A stretch of DNA of 12,791 nucleotides from Mesorhizobium sp. (GCA_030698645.1 JAUYMV010000456.1:1-12791); one strand, 5' to 3'; counted from the stretch's first letter, positions 1-6,849 are shown. Program-made: numbers and translations. Notes: generated by a model from the sequence alone, not told the origin.

Positions 1-3
1 ATA

Positions 4-95
4 CCCCCACCCCTTACCCCTCCCCTCAAGGGGGAGGGGGTCGCCGGCGTCTCAGAACTCCCCTCCCCCTTGAGGGGAGGGGCAAGGGGTGGGGG
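4..95. repeat. Nested inverted repeat (palindromic intergenic element)
   Basis: Two 36-nt arms, 4-39 and 60-95, are reverse complements of each other with a single mismatch (A16 against C83), separated by a 20-nt loop (40-59). Each arm also contains its own smaller palindrome: in the right arm CCCCTCCCC pairs with GGGGAGGGG around a CTTGA loop. The element is built almost only of C-runs and G-runs, so it could fold as one long hairpin or as two adjacent hairpins. The design resembles REP-like palindromic intergenic repeats common in rhizobial genomes, but I cannot name the family from one copy. There is no U-tract, so it is not a classical terminator. It lies about 80 bp upstream of apaG. Confidence 0.85.
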
Positions 96-177
96 GTTCT
101 TCATATCGCTCCTCGCGCCGATTGACCGCGGCGGCGGTGTCGGCGACAGTCCGGTGCATTCACATGGGACGACCATC

Positions 178-570
178 ATGTATCGCGCCGTCACGCGCAA
201 CATCGAAGTCAGTGTCGAGCCGATCTACCTCGCCGACCGATCCGACCCGGCGGAAAGCCGCTACGTCTGGGCCTACCGCGTGACGATCGTCAACAATTCC
301 GACGAATTCGTGCAGCTTCTGACGCGCTACTGGCACATCACCGACGGCAATGGAAAGGTCGAGGAAGTGCGCGGCCCCGGCGTCGTCGGCGACCAGCCCG
401 AGCTCGATCCCGGCGACAGCTATCAATACACGTCGGGCTGTCCGTTGACGACGCCAACCGGCTTCATGGTCGGGCGCTACACGATGCGCGATGCGGCTGG
501 CGCGTTGTTCGACGTGCAGATTCCGGCGTTCTCGCTCGACCTGCCGGGCGAACTGCGCACGGTCAATTGA
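178..570 (+). CDS. apaG: ApaG domain protein
   Basis: A 130-residue protein, the normal length for ApaG, a single fibronectin type III-like beta-sandwich. The start at ATG 178 gives the conserved N-terminus ([15 protein letters not shown]), followed by the family's [13 protein letters not shown] strand (residues 30-41), the [22 protein letters not shown] core (50-71, glycine loop GPGVVG 66-71) and a C-terminal YTSGCPL...GFMVGRYTM segment. The open frame extends upstream into the inverted repeat, but that part is low-complexity and not conserved-looking. The Shine-Dalgarno is weak (GGGAC around 166). The molecular role is not settled: ApaG was named from the E. coli locus linked to diadenosine tetraphosphate hydrolase, and the domain is also found in eukaryotic F-box proteins. 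The 3' end overlaps the convergent hslO gene by 8 bp. Confidence 0.93.
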   Translation: MYRAVTRNIEVSVEPIYLADRSDPAESRYVWAYRVTIVNNSDEFVQLLTRYWHITDGNGKVEEVRGPGVVGDQPELDPGDSYQYTSGCPLTTPTGFMVGRYTMRDAAGALFDVQIPAFSLDLPGELRTVN

Positions 571-572
571 CC
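561..572. other. 12-bp palindrome spanning both convergent stop codons
   Basis: GGTCAATTGACC at 561-572 is a perfect palindrome. Read on the plus strand it supplies the last codons of apaG (GTC AAT TGA); read on the minus strand it supplies the last codons of hslO (GTC AAT TGA). Both proteins therefore end in Val-Asn, encoded by the same base pairs on opposite strands. Confidence 0.9.
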
Positions 573-1552
573 GAGACGAACTCGACCGGATCGAACTCGT
601 ATTTCTTCGAGCAGAACTCGCAACTCACCTTGATGACGCCGTCCTCGATCGACTCGGATATCTCCTCGGCGCTGAATCCTTCGAGCAGGCCGTGGATGCG
701 CTCGCGCGAGCAGGAGCAGTCGTCGAGGATGCGGGTGCCCTCGAAAACGCGCACGCCGTGTTCGTGGAAGAGCCGGTAGAGCAGGCGCTCGGACTCGACC
801 GTCGGATCAAGCAATTCGGACGGCTCGACCGTTCCCATCAGCGCTATTGCCTCGTTCCAGGCGCTGTCGGTCGGATCGTCGGCCGGGTCGAAGCCCGGAT
901 GTCCGTCGCCGCCCGGCAGGTCGGGCAGGCGCAGGCGTTCGGGCGCCTCGGGCAGGAACTGGATCAGGATGCCGCCGGCGCGCCAGCGTTCGTCCGGGCC
1001 GTATTCGCCCGGTACGACATGGCGCGCGACGGCGAGGCGCACCTCGGTCGGAATCTGCTCGGACTGGCGGAAATAGGTGCGCGCCACCTCGTCGAGCGCC
1101 TGGCCGTCCAGTTCGACGATGCCCTGGTAGCGCTGCGTGAATTCGCCCTGGTCGATGGTCATCGCGAGGATGCCCTTGCCGAGCAGTTCGGCGGGCGCGA
1201 CCTTGCCTTCGGCAATCGCCGCGTCGAGCCGCTGGTGATCGAAGCGGGCATAGGCGCGCAGCGAGGACGGCGTCGAGAAATCGGCGACCAGCATGTCGAC
1301 CGGCCCGTCGGAACGCGTCTGCAGGATGAATTTGCCATCGAACTTGAGCGCGGTGCCGAGCAGCACCGTCAGGACGGAGGCTTCGGCCAGAAGCTGGGCG
1401 ACCGGCTCGGGATAGTCATGGCGCGCGAGAATGTGGTTCAGCGCGGGACCGAGCTGGACCACGCGGCCGCGAATGTCGAGCGGGGCGACTTCGAATGGCA
1501 CGACATGATCGTCGCCGGCGAAGCCGAATTCGCCAAGTTTGCGTTCAGCCAA
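563..1552 (-). CDS. hslO: 33 kDa redox-regulated chaperonin Hsp33
   Basis: A 329-residue cytoplasmic holdase chaperone that binds unfolding proteins under oxidative stress. The C-terminal zinc switch is intact: Cys279-x-Cys281, 29 residues, then Cys311-x-x-Cys314 (CSC...CEFC). These cysteines bind Zn when reduced and form disulfides on activation. The N-terminal body is typical (DDHVVPFEV 14-22, [38 protein letters not shown] 55-92). I start it at TTG 1552, one base after the argF stop (TGA 1556-1554), because a GGGAG at 1566-1562 lies 9 nt upstream and no ATG or GTG lies between the argF coding region and the conserved N-terminus. It is the third gene of argD-argF-hslO and is probably translationally coupled to argF. 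Confidence 0.93.
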   Translation of the reverse strand: MAERKLGEFGFAGDDHVVPFEVAPLDIRGRVVQLGPALNHILARHDYPEPVAQLLAEASVLTVLLGTALKFDGKFILQTRSDGPVDMLVADFSTPSSLRAYARFDHQRLDAAIAEGKVAPAELLGKGILAMTIDQGEFTQRYQGIVELDGQALDEVARTYFRQSEQIPTEVRLAVARHVVPGEYGPDERWRAGGILIQFLPEAPERLRLPDLPGGDGHPGFDPADDPTDSAWNEAIALMGTVEPSELLDPTVESERLLYRLFHEHGVRVFEGTRILDDCSCSRERIHGLLEGFSAEEISESIEDGVIKVSCEFCSKKYEFDPVEFVSVN

Positions 1553-1553
1553 G

Positions 1554-2477
1554 TCAGTTCGCTCCCGACAGGCACCAGGCAAGAACGGCCTTCTGCGCGT
1601 GGAGCCGGTTTTCCGCTTCGTCGAAGACGACCGAATTCGGCCCGTCGATGATCTCGTCGGTGACCTCTTCGCCGCGATGCGCCGGCAGGCAGTGCATGAA
1701 CAGCGCATTCGGCGCCGCATGCGACATCAGCCCGGTATTGACCTGATAAGGCAGGAAGACATTGTGGCCACGCGCGCGGTGCTCCTGGCCCATCGACACC
1801 CAGCAATCGGTGACGACCGCGTCGGCGCCGGTGACGGCCTCCTCGGCGGAGCGCGTCTGGTGCAGGCGGCCGCCATTGCGCTCGGACCAGTCGATATAGC
1901 GCTGCTCCGGCTCGCTGCCCTCGGGGATCGCCATGTTGAGCCGGTAGCCGAAGCGGGCGGAGCCCTCGATCAGCGAGTGGAGCACGTTGTTGCCGTCGCC
2001 GGTCCAGGTGATCAGCCGGTCCCTGACGCTGCCGCGATGCTCCTCGAAGGTCATGACGTCGGCCATGATCTGGCAGGGATGCGTGTCGTCGGTGAGGCCG
2101 TTGATGACCGGGATCGTCGCCGCCTCGGCGAGTTCCGTCAGGCGGTCATGCGCCGTGGTGCGGATCATGATGGCGTCGACATAGCGCGACAGCACACGCG
2201 CCGTGTCGGCGATCGATTCCGAGCGGCCGAGCTGCATCTCGGCGCCGGTCAGCATGATGGTCGAGCCGCCGAGCTGGCGCATGGCGACATCGAAGGAAAC
2301 ACGCGTACGCGTCGACGGCTTGTCGAAGATCATCGCCAGCACCTTGCCCTCGAAGGGCTTGCCGGCGTTGCCGGCCTTCTGCTCGGCCTTGCGCACAACC
2401 GCGTCGTCGAGGATCGCGCGCAACTCGGTCGCGGAAAGCGCGGACAAATCGGTGAAATGGCGCGGCTGGCCTGCCAT
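1554..2477 (-). CDS. argF: Ornithine carbamoyltransferase
   Basis: A 307-residue enzyme of cytoplasmic arginine biosynthesis that condenses carbamoyl phosphate with L-ornithine to give citrulline. The length is typical of bacterial anabolic OTCases. Signature motifs are all present: the carbamoyl-phosphate loop STRTR (55-59), HPCQ (133-136), the ornithine-loop DxxxSMG region (DCWVSMGQE 224-232) and HCLPAHRG (262-269) with the catalytic Cys263. The ATG at 2477 is preceded by GGGAG (2488-2484, 6-nt spacer). The gene lies 16 bp downstream of argD and 1 bp upstream of the hslO TTG, so the three almost certainly share a transcript. ArgD makes the acetylornithine precursor of ArgF's substrate. Confidence 0.96.
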   Translation of the reverse strand: MAGQPRHFTDLSALSATELRAILDDAVVRKAEQKAGNAGKPFEGKVLAMIFDKPSTRTRVSFDVAMRQLGGSTIMLTGAEMQLGRSESIADTARVLSRYVDAIMIRTTAHDRLTELAEAATIPVINGLTDDTHPCQIMADVMTFEEHRGSVRDRLITWTGDGNNVLHSLIEGSARFGYRLNMAIPEGSEPEQRYIDWSERNGGRLHQTRSAEEAVTGADAVVTDCWVSMGQEHRARGHNVFLPYQVNTGLMSHAAPNALFMHCLPAHRGEEVTDEIIDGPNSVVFDEAENRLHAQKAVLAWCLSGAN

Positions 2478-2493
2478 CTGAAACTCCCTGCGC

Positions 2494-3675
2494 TCAGTGC
2501 TTGGCGGACAGGCCCTGCGCTGCCTTGCGGATGCGGTCGACGGCGATGCCGATTTCCTCGTCGCTGACGTTCAGCGGCGGCAGCAGACGCACGACATTGT
2601 CGCCGGCGGGAACCGCCAGCAACTTCTCGTCGCGCAGCGCCATGTTGACGGTCGTATTCGGCATGCGGCACTTCAACCCGGCCATGAGGCCGGAACCGCG
2701 GATGCCTTCGATCACGTCGGGGAACTCGTCGGCGACGCTGGCGAGACGCTGCTTGAGCAGCAGCCCCTTGCGCGCCACATCATCAAGGAAGCCCGGCTCG
2801 AGAACCACGTCGAGGACGGCATTGCCGACCGCCATGGCAAGCGGGTTTCCACCGAAGGTCGTGCCGTGCGTCCCGGGTGTCATGCCAACGGCGGCCGCTT
2901 CGGTCGCCAGGCACGCGCCCATCGGGAAGCCGCCACCGATGCCCTTGGCGATGGCGACGATGTCCGGCTCGATATCGGTCCACTGATAGGCGAACAGCTT
3001 GCCGGTGCGCCCGACGCCGCACTGCACCTCGTCGAGGATGAGCAGCAGACCGTGTTCGTCGCAAAGCTGCCGTAGCGCCGCGAGGCCGCCCTGTGGCAGT
3101 TCGCGGATGCCGCCCTCGCCCTGCAGCGGCTCGATGAGGATCGCTGCTGTCTCCGGCGTGATGGCGGCGCGCGCCGCCTCGACATCGCCGAACGGAACCT
3201 GGTCGAAACCGTCGACCTTGGGGCCGAAGCCTTCCAGATACTTGGCCTGGCCGCCAGCCGCGATGGTCGCGAGGGTTCGGCCGTGGAAGGCACCCTCGAA
3301 GGTGATGATGCGGAACTTCTCCGGATTGCCGTTCACATAGTGATAGCGGCGCGCGGTCTTGATGGCGCATTCCAGCGCTTCGGCGCCGGAATTCGTGAAG
3401 AAGACGCGATCGGCGAAACTGTTCTCCACCAGACGCTCGCCGAGCCGCTCCTGGCCAGGCACCTGATAGAGATTGGAAACGTGCCAGAGCTTGGCCGCCT
3501 GTTCGGTGAGTGCCGCGACCAGATGGGGATGGCTGTGTCCGAGCGAGTTGACGGCGATGCCCCCGGCGAAGTCCAGATATCGCGCGCCGTCTCCGGTGAT
3601 GAGCCAGCAGCCCTCGCCCCGCTCGAAGGCCAGCGGTGCGCGGGAAAACGTCTCGTAAAGCACTTTAGCGTTCAT
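2494..3675 (-). CDS. argD: Acetylornithine aminotransferase (class III PLP enzyme)
   Basis: A 393-residue PLP-dependent aminotransferase converting N-acetylglutamate semialdehyde and glutamate to N-acetylornithine and 2-oxoglutarate. Visible class III landmarks are NSGAEA (95-100, phosphate/cofactor binding), FEGAFHGRT (126-134), LDEVQ (214-218, Asp215 contacting the pyridine nitrogen), and the Schiff-base lysine Lys244 in [20 protein letters not shown] (363-370) is the C-terminal substrate-domain signature. ArgD enzymes often also act on succinyl-diaminopimelate; the sequence cannot exclude this DapC activity. The ATG at 3675 is the first gene of the argD-argF-hslO operon. A TTGACA promoter (3786-3814) and a terminator-like hairpin (3751-3773) lie in its upstream region. 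Confidence 0.95.
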   Translation of the reverse strand: MNAKVLYETFSRAPLAFERGEGCWLITGDGARYLDFAGGIAVNSLGHSHPHLVAALTEQAAKLWHVSNLYQVPGQERLGERLVENSFADRVFFTNSGAEALECAIKTARRYHYVNGNPEKFRIITFEGAFHGRTLATIAAGGQAKYLEGFGPKVDGFDQVPFGDVEAARAAITPETAAILIEPLQGEGGIRELPQGGLAALRQLCDEHGLLLILDEVQCGVGRTGKLFAYQWTDIEPDIVAIAKGIGGGFPMGACLATEAAAVGMTPGTHGTTFGGNPLAMAVGNAVLDVVLEPGFLDDVARKGLLLKQRLASVADEFPDVIEGIRGSGLMAGLKCRMPNTTVNMALRDEKLLAVPAGDNVVRLLPPLNVSDEEIGIAVDRIRKAAQGLSAKH

Positions 3676-3750
3676 AACCGTTCATTCCGAGGCAAAGAGG
3701 GCTCGAAGGGCGCCGCGGACCTTGTTTTTGCCTAACTCAGACACCAAATC

Positions 3751-3773
3751 AAAAAAGCCGCCCGAGGGGCGGC
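3751..3773 (-). terminator. Intrinsic-terminator-like hairpin with U6, in front of argD
   Basis: On the minus strand GCCGCCC-CTC-GGGCGGC (3773-3757) is a perfect 7-bp GC stem with a 3-nt loop, followed directly by TTTTTT (3756-3751). This is a textbook Rho-independent terminator, active only for minus-strand transcription. It is 75 bp upstream of the argD start codon, with no minus-strand protein gene upstream. It may end a small RNA or read-through transcripts arriving from the gcrA side, or act as an attenuator in the argD leader. If transcription starts from the promoter just upstream, the hairpin would form the extreme 5' end of the mRNA. Confidence 0.75.
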
Positions 3774-3785
3774 CTGCTTGGGCGG

Positions 3786-3814
3786 AATATTGGTTTTTTC
3801 GCCCGCGATGTCAA
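3786..3814 (-). promoter_or_regulatory. Candidate sigma-70 promoter for argD-argF-hslO
   Basis: On the minus strand a perfect -35 TTGACA (3814-3809) is followed after 17 nt by AATATT (3791-3786, 4 of 6 matches to TATAAT). The start of transcription would be near 3779, giving a 5' leader of about 104 nt that begins with the GC hairpin at 3773-3757. It is the best promoter match in the intergenic region, but it is sequence-based only. Confidence 0.5.
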
Positions 3815-3878
3815 CGAAAACGTCGTTCGCGCGTTTAGCTGCTGGCGGCGCCGTTTGGGCACCCCTGCGGTGATATGG

Positions 3879-3891
3879 CCCCAAGTTGGGG
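3879..3891. promoter_or_regulatory. CCCCAAGTTGGGG inverted repeat
   Basis: A near-perfect 13-bp dyad, 5-bp arms CCCCA/TGGGG around AGT, in the argD/gcrA intergenic region. A second TTGGG at 3855-3859 could compete for the same CCCCAA half, so on RNA two mutually exclusive hairpins are possible. It could be a protein operator or part of a structured minus-strand RNA. No known regulator is assigned. Confidence 0.4.
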
Positions 3892-3906
3892 AAAACCGAG
3901 AAAACT

Positions 3907-3972
3907 GATTCGTGTTGCTTCCGGGACTCTTGTCACGGAGTCCGCGGATAAGGTAGTTTAAGGACAAGAAAA
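3907..3972. promoter_or_regulatory. Putative cell-cycle control region of gcrA (GANTC pair, DnaA-like box, CtrA-like half site)
   Basis: GANTC sites, the CcrM methylation target, occur at 3907-3911 (GATTC), 3925-3929 (GACTC) and 3938-3942 (GAGTC). The last two form a 6-bp inverted repeat, GGACTC (3924-3929) and GAGTCC (3938-3943). Between them sits a -35-like TTGTCA (3930-3935), with TAGTTT 18 nt downstream (3954-3959) as a weak -10. Immediately next to it, 3943-3951 read on the minus strand is TTATCCGCG, 7 of 9 matches to the DnaA box. TTAA-N7-AAAA (3958-3972) is a half match to the CtrA consensus TTAA-N7-TTAA. In Caulobacter gcrA is activated by DnaA and repressed by CtrA, and GcrA itself acts at methylated GANTC. 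Function here is inferred. Confidence 0.5.
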
Positions 3973-4086
3973 TACCAGATTTCGTGCGGCGGACCCAATA
4001 ATCCGAATAGATATGGTGTTGCCCCGGCTCCCACCGGGTCGATGACGGATTCCGATAACCGCACGCTGCGCGAGGAGCGTGTCGAA

Positions 4087-4620
4087 ATGAACTGGACTGA
4101 CGAACGCGTCGAACTACTCAAGAAACTCTGGGCCGAAGGGCTGAGCGCTAGCCAGATCGCGGCGCATCTGGGCGGTGTGAGCCGCAACGCGGTGATCGGG
4201 AAAGTGCACCGACTGAAGCTTTCGAGCCGAGGCCGCGCGACCGCGGCGCCCGCCCGTCAGAAGAAGTCGACGAAGGCAGTCGCCGCGCCGAGCACGATGA
4301 CGCGCTCGACCCGCAGCGGCGCAACCGCCCAGCGCTCGATGCCCGCCTCGATCGGCTCCTCGGCCCTGCAGATGCAGTTCGACGCCGAGCCGGTGTCGCA
4401 GTACATCACGCGGCCGATGCACGAGAACGTCGTCGTGCCGATCTCGCGCCGCCTGCGGCTGGTCGAATTGACCGAACGAACATGCAAGTGGCCGAATGGC
4501 GACCCGCTGAACGACGATTTCAACTTCTGCGGCAATGACGCGGCCGAGACCGGACCCTACTGCAAATACCACGCGAAACTGGCGTTCCAGCCGGCTTCCG
4601 AGCGCCGCCGTAGCCGATAG
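4087..4620 (+). CDS. gcrA: GcrA cell-cycle regulator
   Basis: A 177-residue transcriptional regulator of the alphaproteobacterial cell cycle; in Caulobacter it binds sigma-70 RNA polymerase and is recruited to CcrM-methylated GANTC promoters. The N-terminal helix-turn-helix domain is canonical (MNWTDERVELLKKLWAEGLS 1-20, then SASQIAAHLGG and VSRNAVIGKVHRLKL to residue 45). A basic, low-complexity linker follows (46-95). The C-terminal domain has CKWPNGDP (133-140), FCG (147-149) and PYCKYH (157-162); Cys133, Cys148, Cys159 and His162 look like a metal or structural cluster, and this region matches the sigma-interacting domain. The frame is open 15 codons further upstream to ATG 4042, but GAGGAG at 4072-4077 with 9-nt spacing and the family N-terminus fix the start at 4087. 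It converges on phoU with an 11-bp gap. Confidence 0.95.
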   Translation: MNWTDERVELLKKLWAEGLSASQIAAHLGGVSRNAVIGKVHRLKLSSRGRATAAPARQKKSTKAVAAPSTMTRSTRSGATAQRSMPASIGSSALQMQFDAEPVSQYITRPMHENVVVPISRRLRLVELTERTCKWPNGDPLNDDFNFCGNDAAETGPYCKYHAKLAFQPASERRRSR

Positions 4621-4631
4621 GATTCCTCGAG

Positions 4632-5363
4632 CTAGCTTGGATCGGCGGCCGCCGTAGCCTGGGCCGTCACCTTGTGGCTCTTGTCCTCCTTCGGACGTTC
4701 CGCCGGCATCTGCGCACCGGTGACGATGTAGTAGACGGTCTCCGCGATATTGGTCGCGTGATCACCGATCCGCTCGATGTTCTTGGCGCAGAACAGCAGG
4801 TGTGTGCACGCGGTGATGTTGCGCGGATCTTCCATCATGTAGGTCAGCAACTCGCGGAACAGCGAGGTGTACATGGCGTCGATCTGGTCGTCGCGGTCGC
4901 GCACGAAACCGATCCTGTCGATCGACCGTGACGCATAGGTGTCGAGGACGTCCTTCAACTGCGTCAGCGCCAGTTCGGCGAGCGATTCGATGCCACGGAA
5001 CAGCCGCACCGGTTGGCGCGCTTCGGTCACCGCGACGACGCGCTTGGCGATGTTCTTGCCAAGATCGCCGACCCGCTCAAGATCGCCGGAAATCCGTATC
5101 GCGCCTATGATCTCGCGCAGATCGTCGGCCATGGGCTGGCGCCGGGCGATGATGACGATCGCCTTTTCGTCGATCTCGCGCTGGCCGATGTCCAGAAACT
5201 CGTCATTGGCGACTACCTGACGGGCCAGACCATGGTCGGAATTGACCAGAGCGAAGACCGCCTGATCGACCATGCGTTCGGCGTGGCCACCCATCGCAGC
5301 GATGCGGTTCGCAAGGTATTTCAGCTCCTCGTCAAAGGCGCTTACGATATGGTGCGTCGGCAT
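4632..5363 (-). CDS. phoU: Phosphate signaling protein PhoU
   Basis: A 243-residue all-helical cytoplasmic protein, the usual PhoU length, with two tandem three-helix-bundle repeats. Each repeat carries the acidic metal-binding signature: DLERVGDLGKNIAKR (94-108, E96/D100) and NIERIGDHATNIAE (195-208, E197/D201). The opening HIVSAFDEELKYLANRIAAMGG is typical. PhoU links the Pst transporter to the PhoR kinase and keeps the Pho regulon off when phosphate is plentiful; loss usually causes excess phosphate uptake and polyphosphate accumulation. The Ala/Thr-rich tail after residue 225 is not conserved. It lies 122 bp downstream of phoR on the same strand with no pst genes between, and phoB is not downstream. 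Confidence 0.96.
   Translation of the reverse strand: MPTHHIVSAFDEELKYLANRIAAMGGHAERMVDQAVFALVNSDHGLARQVVANDEFLDIGQREIDEKAIVIIARRQPMADDLREIIGAIRISGDLERVGDLGKNIAKRVVAVTEARQPVRLFRGIESLAELALTQLKDVLDTYASRSIDRIGFVRDRDDQIDAMYTSLFRELLTYMMEDPRNITACTHLLFCAKNIERIGDHATNIAETVYYIVTGAQMPAERPKEDKSHKVTAQATAAADPS
4643..4654. repeat. 12-bp GC palindrome near the phoU stop
   Basis: CGGCGGCCGCCG is a perfect palindrome inside the 3' end of phoU. The 12-mer GCCGCCGTAGCC that overlaps it (4648-4659) is repeated directly at 4604-4615 in the last codons of gcrA, so the convergent junction is flanked by two copies. No U-tract follows. It could be a weak transcription-end structure or simply GC-rich coincidence. Confidence 0.4.
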
Positions 5364-5485
5364 GCGTGTTCCCTGACCATCGGCGGTTGTGGTGCAACCA
5401 AGTGCACAGGCTAGTCGAAGCCGATGACGGAAAAAAGAACGATAAAGGTGTTTCGTTCGACAAAGCCGGCAAAAGGTCCGCCGCT
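5364..5485 (-). other. phoR-phoU intergenic spacer
   Basis: 122 bp between the phoR stop and the phoU ATG, both on the minus strand. I find no ORF, no clear terminator and no convincing Pho box (CTGTCAT-type direct repeat). The gap is where pstSCAB would normally sit in rhizobial-type loci. Whether phoU has its own promoter here cannot be decided by eye. Confidence 0.4.
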
Positions 5486-6742
5486 TCAGGCCTGCGGGAA
5501 ATGAACCGTGAAGGTCGAGCCTTCGCCTGGCTTCGAACGGATCGTCAGGCGTGCATTGTGACGTGTCAGGATGTGCTTGACGATGGCCAGCCCAAGCCCG
5601 GTTCCCTTCTGTCCTCGGCTGGTTTCGACATCGACACGGTAGAAGCGTTCGGTCAGCCGTGGGATGTGCTCCTCCGGGATGCCAGGACCGAAATCGCGCA
5701 CCGCGACATCGAGCATTCCATCATATCCGGACGCGGCGCGATCGATCGACACCAGCACGCGGCCACCGCTCTGACCATACTTGCAGGCGTTCTCGAGCAG
5801 GTTCTCGAACACCTGGATGAGTTCGTCGCGGTTGCCGGCGACGATCGCGGCCCCTTCGCCGAAGTCGCGCTCGATACGGACGCCGGATTCCTTGGCCAGC
5901 GGGCTCAATGCGTCGATGACGCCGTCGATCAGCGGTCGCAGGTCGAGCCGGTCGGCGGGATTGAGAAAGGGCTTGGTCTCCAGCCGCGAGAGCGAGAGAA
6001 GATCGTCGATCAGTCGCGCCATGCGCGCGGTCTGGTTCTGCATGATCTGCAGGAACTGCTCGCGCGCGGCCGGGTCGTTTCGCGCAGGTCCGCGCAGCGT
6101 CTCGATGAAACCCGAGACGGAAGCCAGCGGCGTACGCAGTTCGTGGCTGGCGTTGGCGATGAAGTCGGCACGCATCCGGTCGATACGGCGCGTTTCGCTC
6201 TGGTCCTTGAATACGAGGACGAAGAAGCCGCCAGCCTGACCGATCGGCGACGCGGTAACGCGGAACCAGCGCTCGACGGGGAGGCGCTCGGCGTAGTCGA
6301 TCGAGCCGCCCTTCCCCTGGGACAGCAAGCCGCCGATCAGGTCCTGCATTTCGGGGGCGCGGAAGCGCAGAATGAGCGACGTGCCTTCGTTAAGCGCGCT
6401 GAAGGCGTTCGCAGCGGGCTTGTTCGCATAGACGACGGAGCCCCGCGCGTCGCAGATCACCAGTGGATCCGATACCGAAGCCGCGAGATGCTCGGCAGTG
6501 ATGGCGTCAAAGGGCGTGCGACCGGCGTCAGCCACGCGCTCGGTGCGGCCGAGCCCGTCGCGTCGCGGCGCCAGCGCGGCAACCGCCACTACAAACAGTA
6601 CCGCCAGAAGCACGGAGGACACAGTTGCGCCGGAGGACGCCGCGAGCCCGGCGAGGGCAACGATGGCGCCGGCAATCAGCCAACGCGCCGACCAGAGGCG
6701 GCTGATAACGATCCTCAAGAAATCACCCAATCTGCCCGCCAT
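5486..6742 (-). CDS. phoR: Phosphate regulon sensor histidine kinase PhoR
   Basis: A 418-residue inner-membrane histidine kinase. Two N-terminal membrane segments (about 20-38 and 42-58) form a hairpin with essentially no periplasmic sensor loop, as in PhoR. A PAS-like domain follows (about 80-180, SDPLVICDARGSVVYANKPA). The HisKA motif SHELRTPL is at 199-206 with phospho-acceptor His200. The ATPase domain has NLLENACKYG (N-box, 314-323), RDFGPGIPEEHIPRLTERFYRVD (349-371) and GTGLGLAIVKH (380-390). PhoR identity rests on architecture and on phoU downstream; its partner PhoB is not in the window. The start is set at ATG 6742 because the upstream 34 codons are basic and low-complexity; its Shine-Dalgarno is weak. 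It is divergent from ppk2. Confidence 0.88.
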   Translation of the reverse strand: MAGRLGDFLRIVISRLWSARWLIAGAIVALAGLAASSGATVSSVLLAVLFVVAVAALAPRRDGLGRTERVADAGRTPFDAITAEHLAASVSDPLVICDARGSVVYANKPAANAFSALNEGTSLILRFRAPEMQDLIGGLLSQGKGGSIDYAERLPVERWFRVTASPIGQAGGFFVLVFKDQSETRRIDRMRADFIANASHELRTPLASVSGFIETLRGPARNDPAAREQFLQIMQNQTARMARLIDDLLSLSRLETKPFLNPADRLDLRPLIDGVIDALSPLAKESGVRIERDFGEGAAIVAGNRDELIQVFENLLENACKYGQSGGRVLVSIDRAASGYDGMLDVAVRDFGPGIPEEHIPRLTERFYRVDVETSRGQKGTGLGLAIVKHILTRHNARLTIRSKPGEGSTFTVHFPQA

Positions 6743-6820
6743 CCCGGCTTCGCCCGTTGATATCTTCCGCCGCCTGCTGTGGTGAGCCGGCGCGGCAGGT
6801 CCTTGCCCGCTCGCGCCAGC

Positions 6821-6849
6821 TTTACGCGGCCGCCCGCGCGCCATAGCAT
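6821..6849 (+). promoter_or_regulatory. Candidate promoter of the polyphosphate kinase 2 gene
   Basis: TTTACG (6821-6826) and TAGCAT (6844-6849) are spaced by 17 nt; each matches 4 of 6 consensus bases. Transcription would start near 6856, about 26 nt before the ATG. A short direct repeat, GTCAAC at 6853-6858 and 6861-6866, sits at the presumed start; its 8-nt period does not fit a Pho box (11 nt). Low certainty. Confidence 0.3.

Larger units (their letters stand above)
3676..4086. other. Divergent argD/gcrA intergenic region (411 bp)
   Basis: No convincing protein gene is present. Compared with its flanks it is relatively AT-rich in places (3740-3760, 3786-3800, 3950-3975). Contents from left to right: the terminator-like hairpin (3751-3773), the argD promoter candidate (3786-3814), the CCCCAAGTTGGGG dyad (3879-3891), three GANTC sites in 36 bp (3907-3942), a DnaA-box-like 9-mer (3943-3951), a TTAA-N7-AAAA element (3958-3972), and a fourth GANTC (4048-4052) just before the gcrA Shine-Dalgarno. 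Confidence 0.7.

Noticed and set aside
70..177. Upstream extension of the apaG reading frame
   Set aside because: It begins inside the inverted repeat and encodes glycine-rich non-conserved sequence; the ATG at 178 gives the canonical ApaG N-terminus.
491..1651. 386-codon plus-strand ORF
   Set aside because: It is antisense to hslO, whose zinc-switch cysteines and family sequence are clear; the plus-strand product is Arg/Ala/Asp-rich shadow typical of high-GC DNA.
1539..2567. 342-codon plus-strand ORF
   Set aside because: Antisense to argF, which has all OTCase motifs. It is a codon-periodicity shadow.
3749..3967. 72-codon minus-strand ORF in the argD leader
   Set aside because: It runs through the terminator hairpin and stops in its U-tract, has no good Shine-Dalgarno and no recognisable domain; the sequence looks regulatory.
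4042..4086. ATG 4042 as the gcrA start
   Set aside because: GAGGAG at 4072-4077 and the family's MNWTDERVELL N-terminus place the start at 4087.
5366..6760. 464-codon plus-strand ORF
   Set aside because: Antisense to phoR, which carries complete HisKA and HATPase motifs; the plus-strand translation has no domain.
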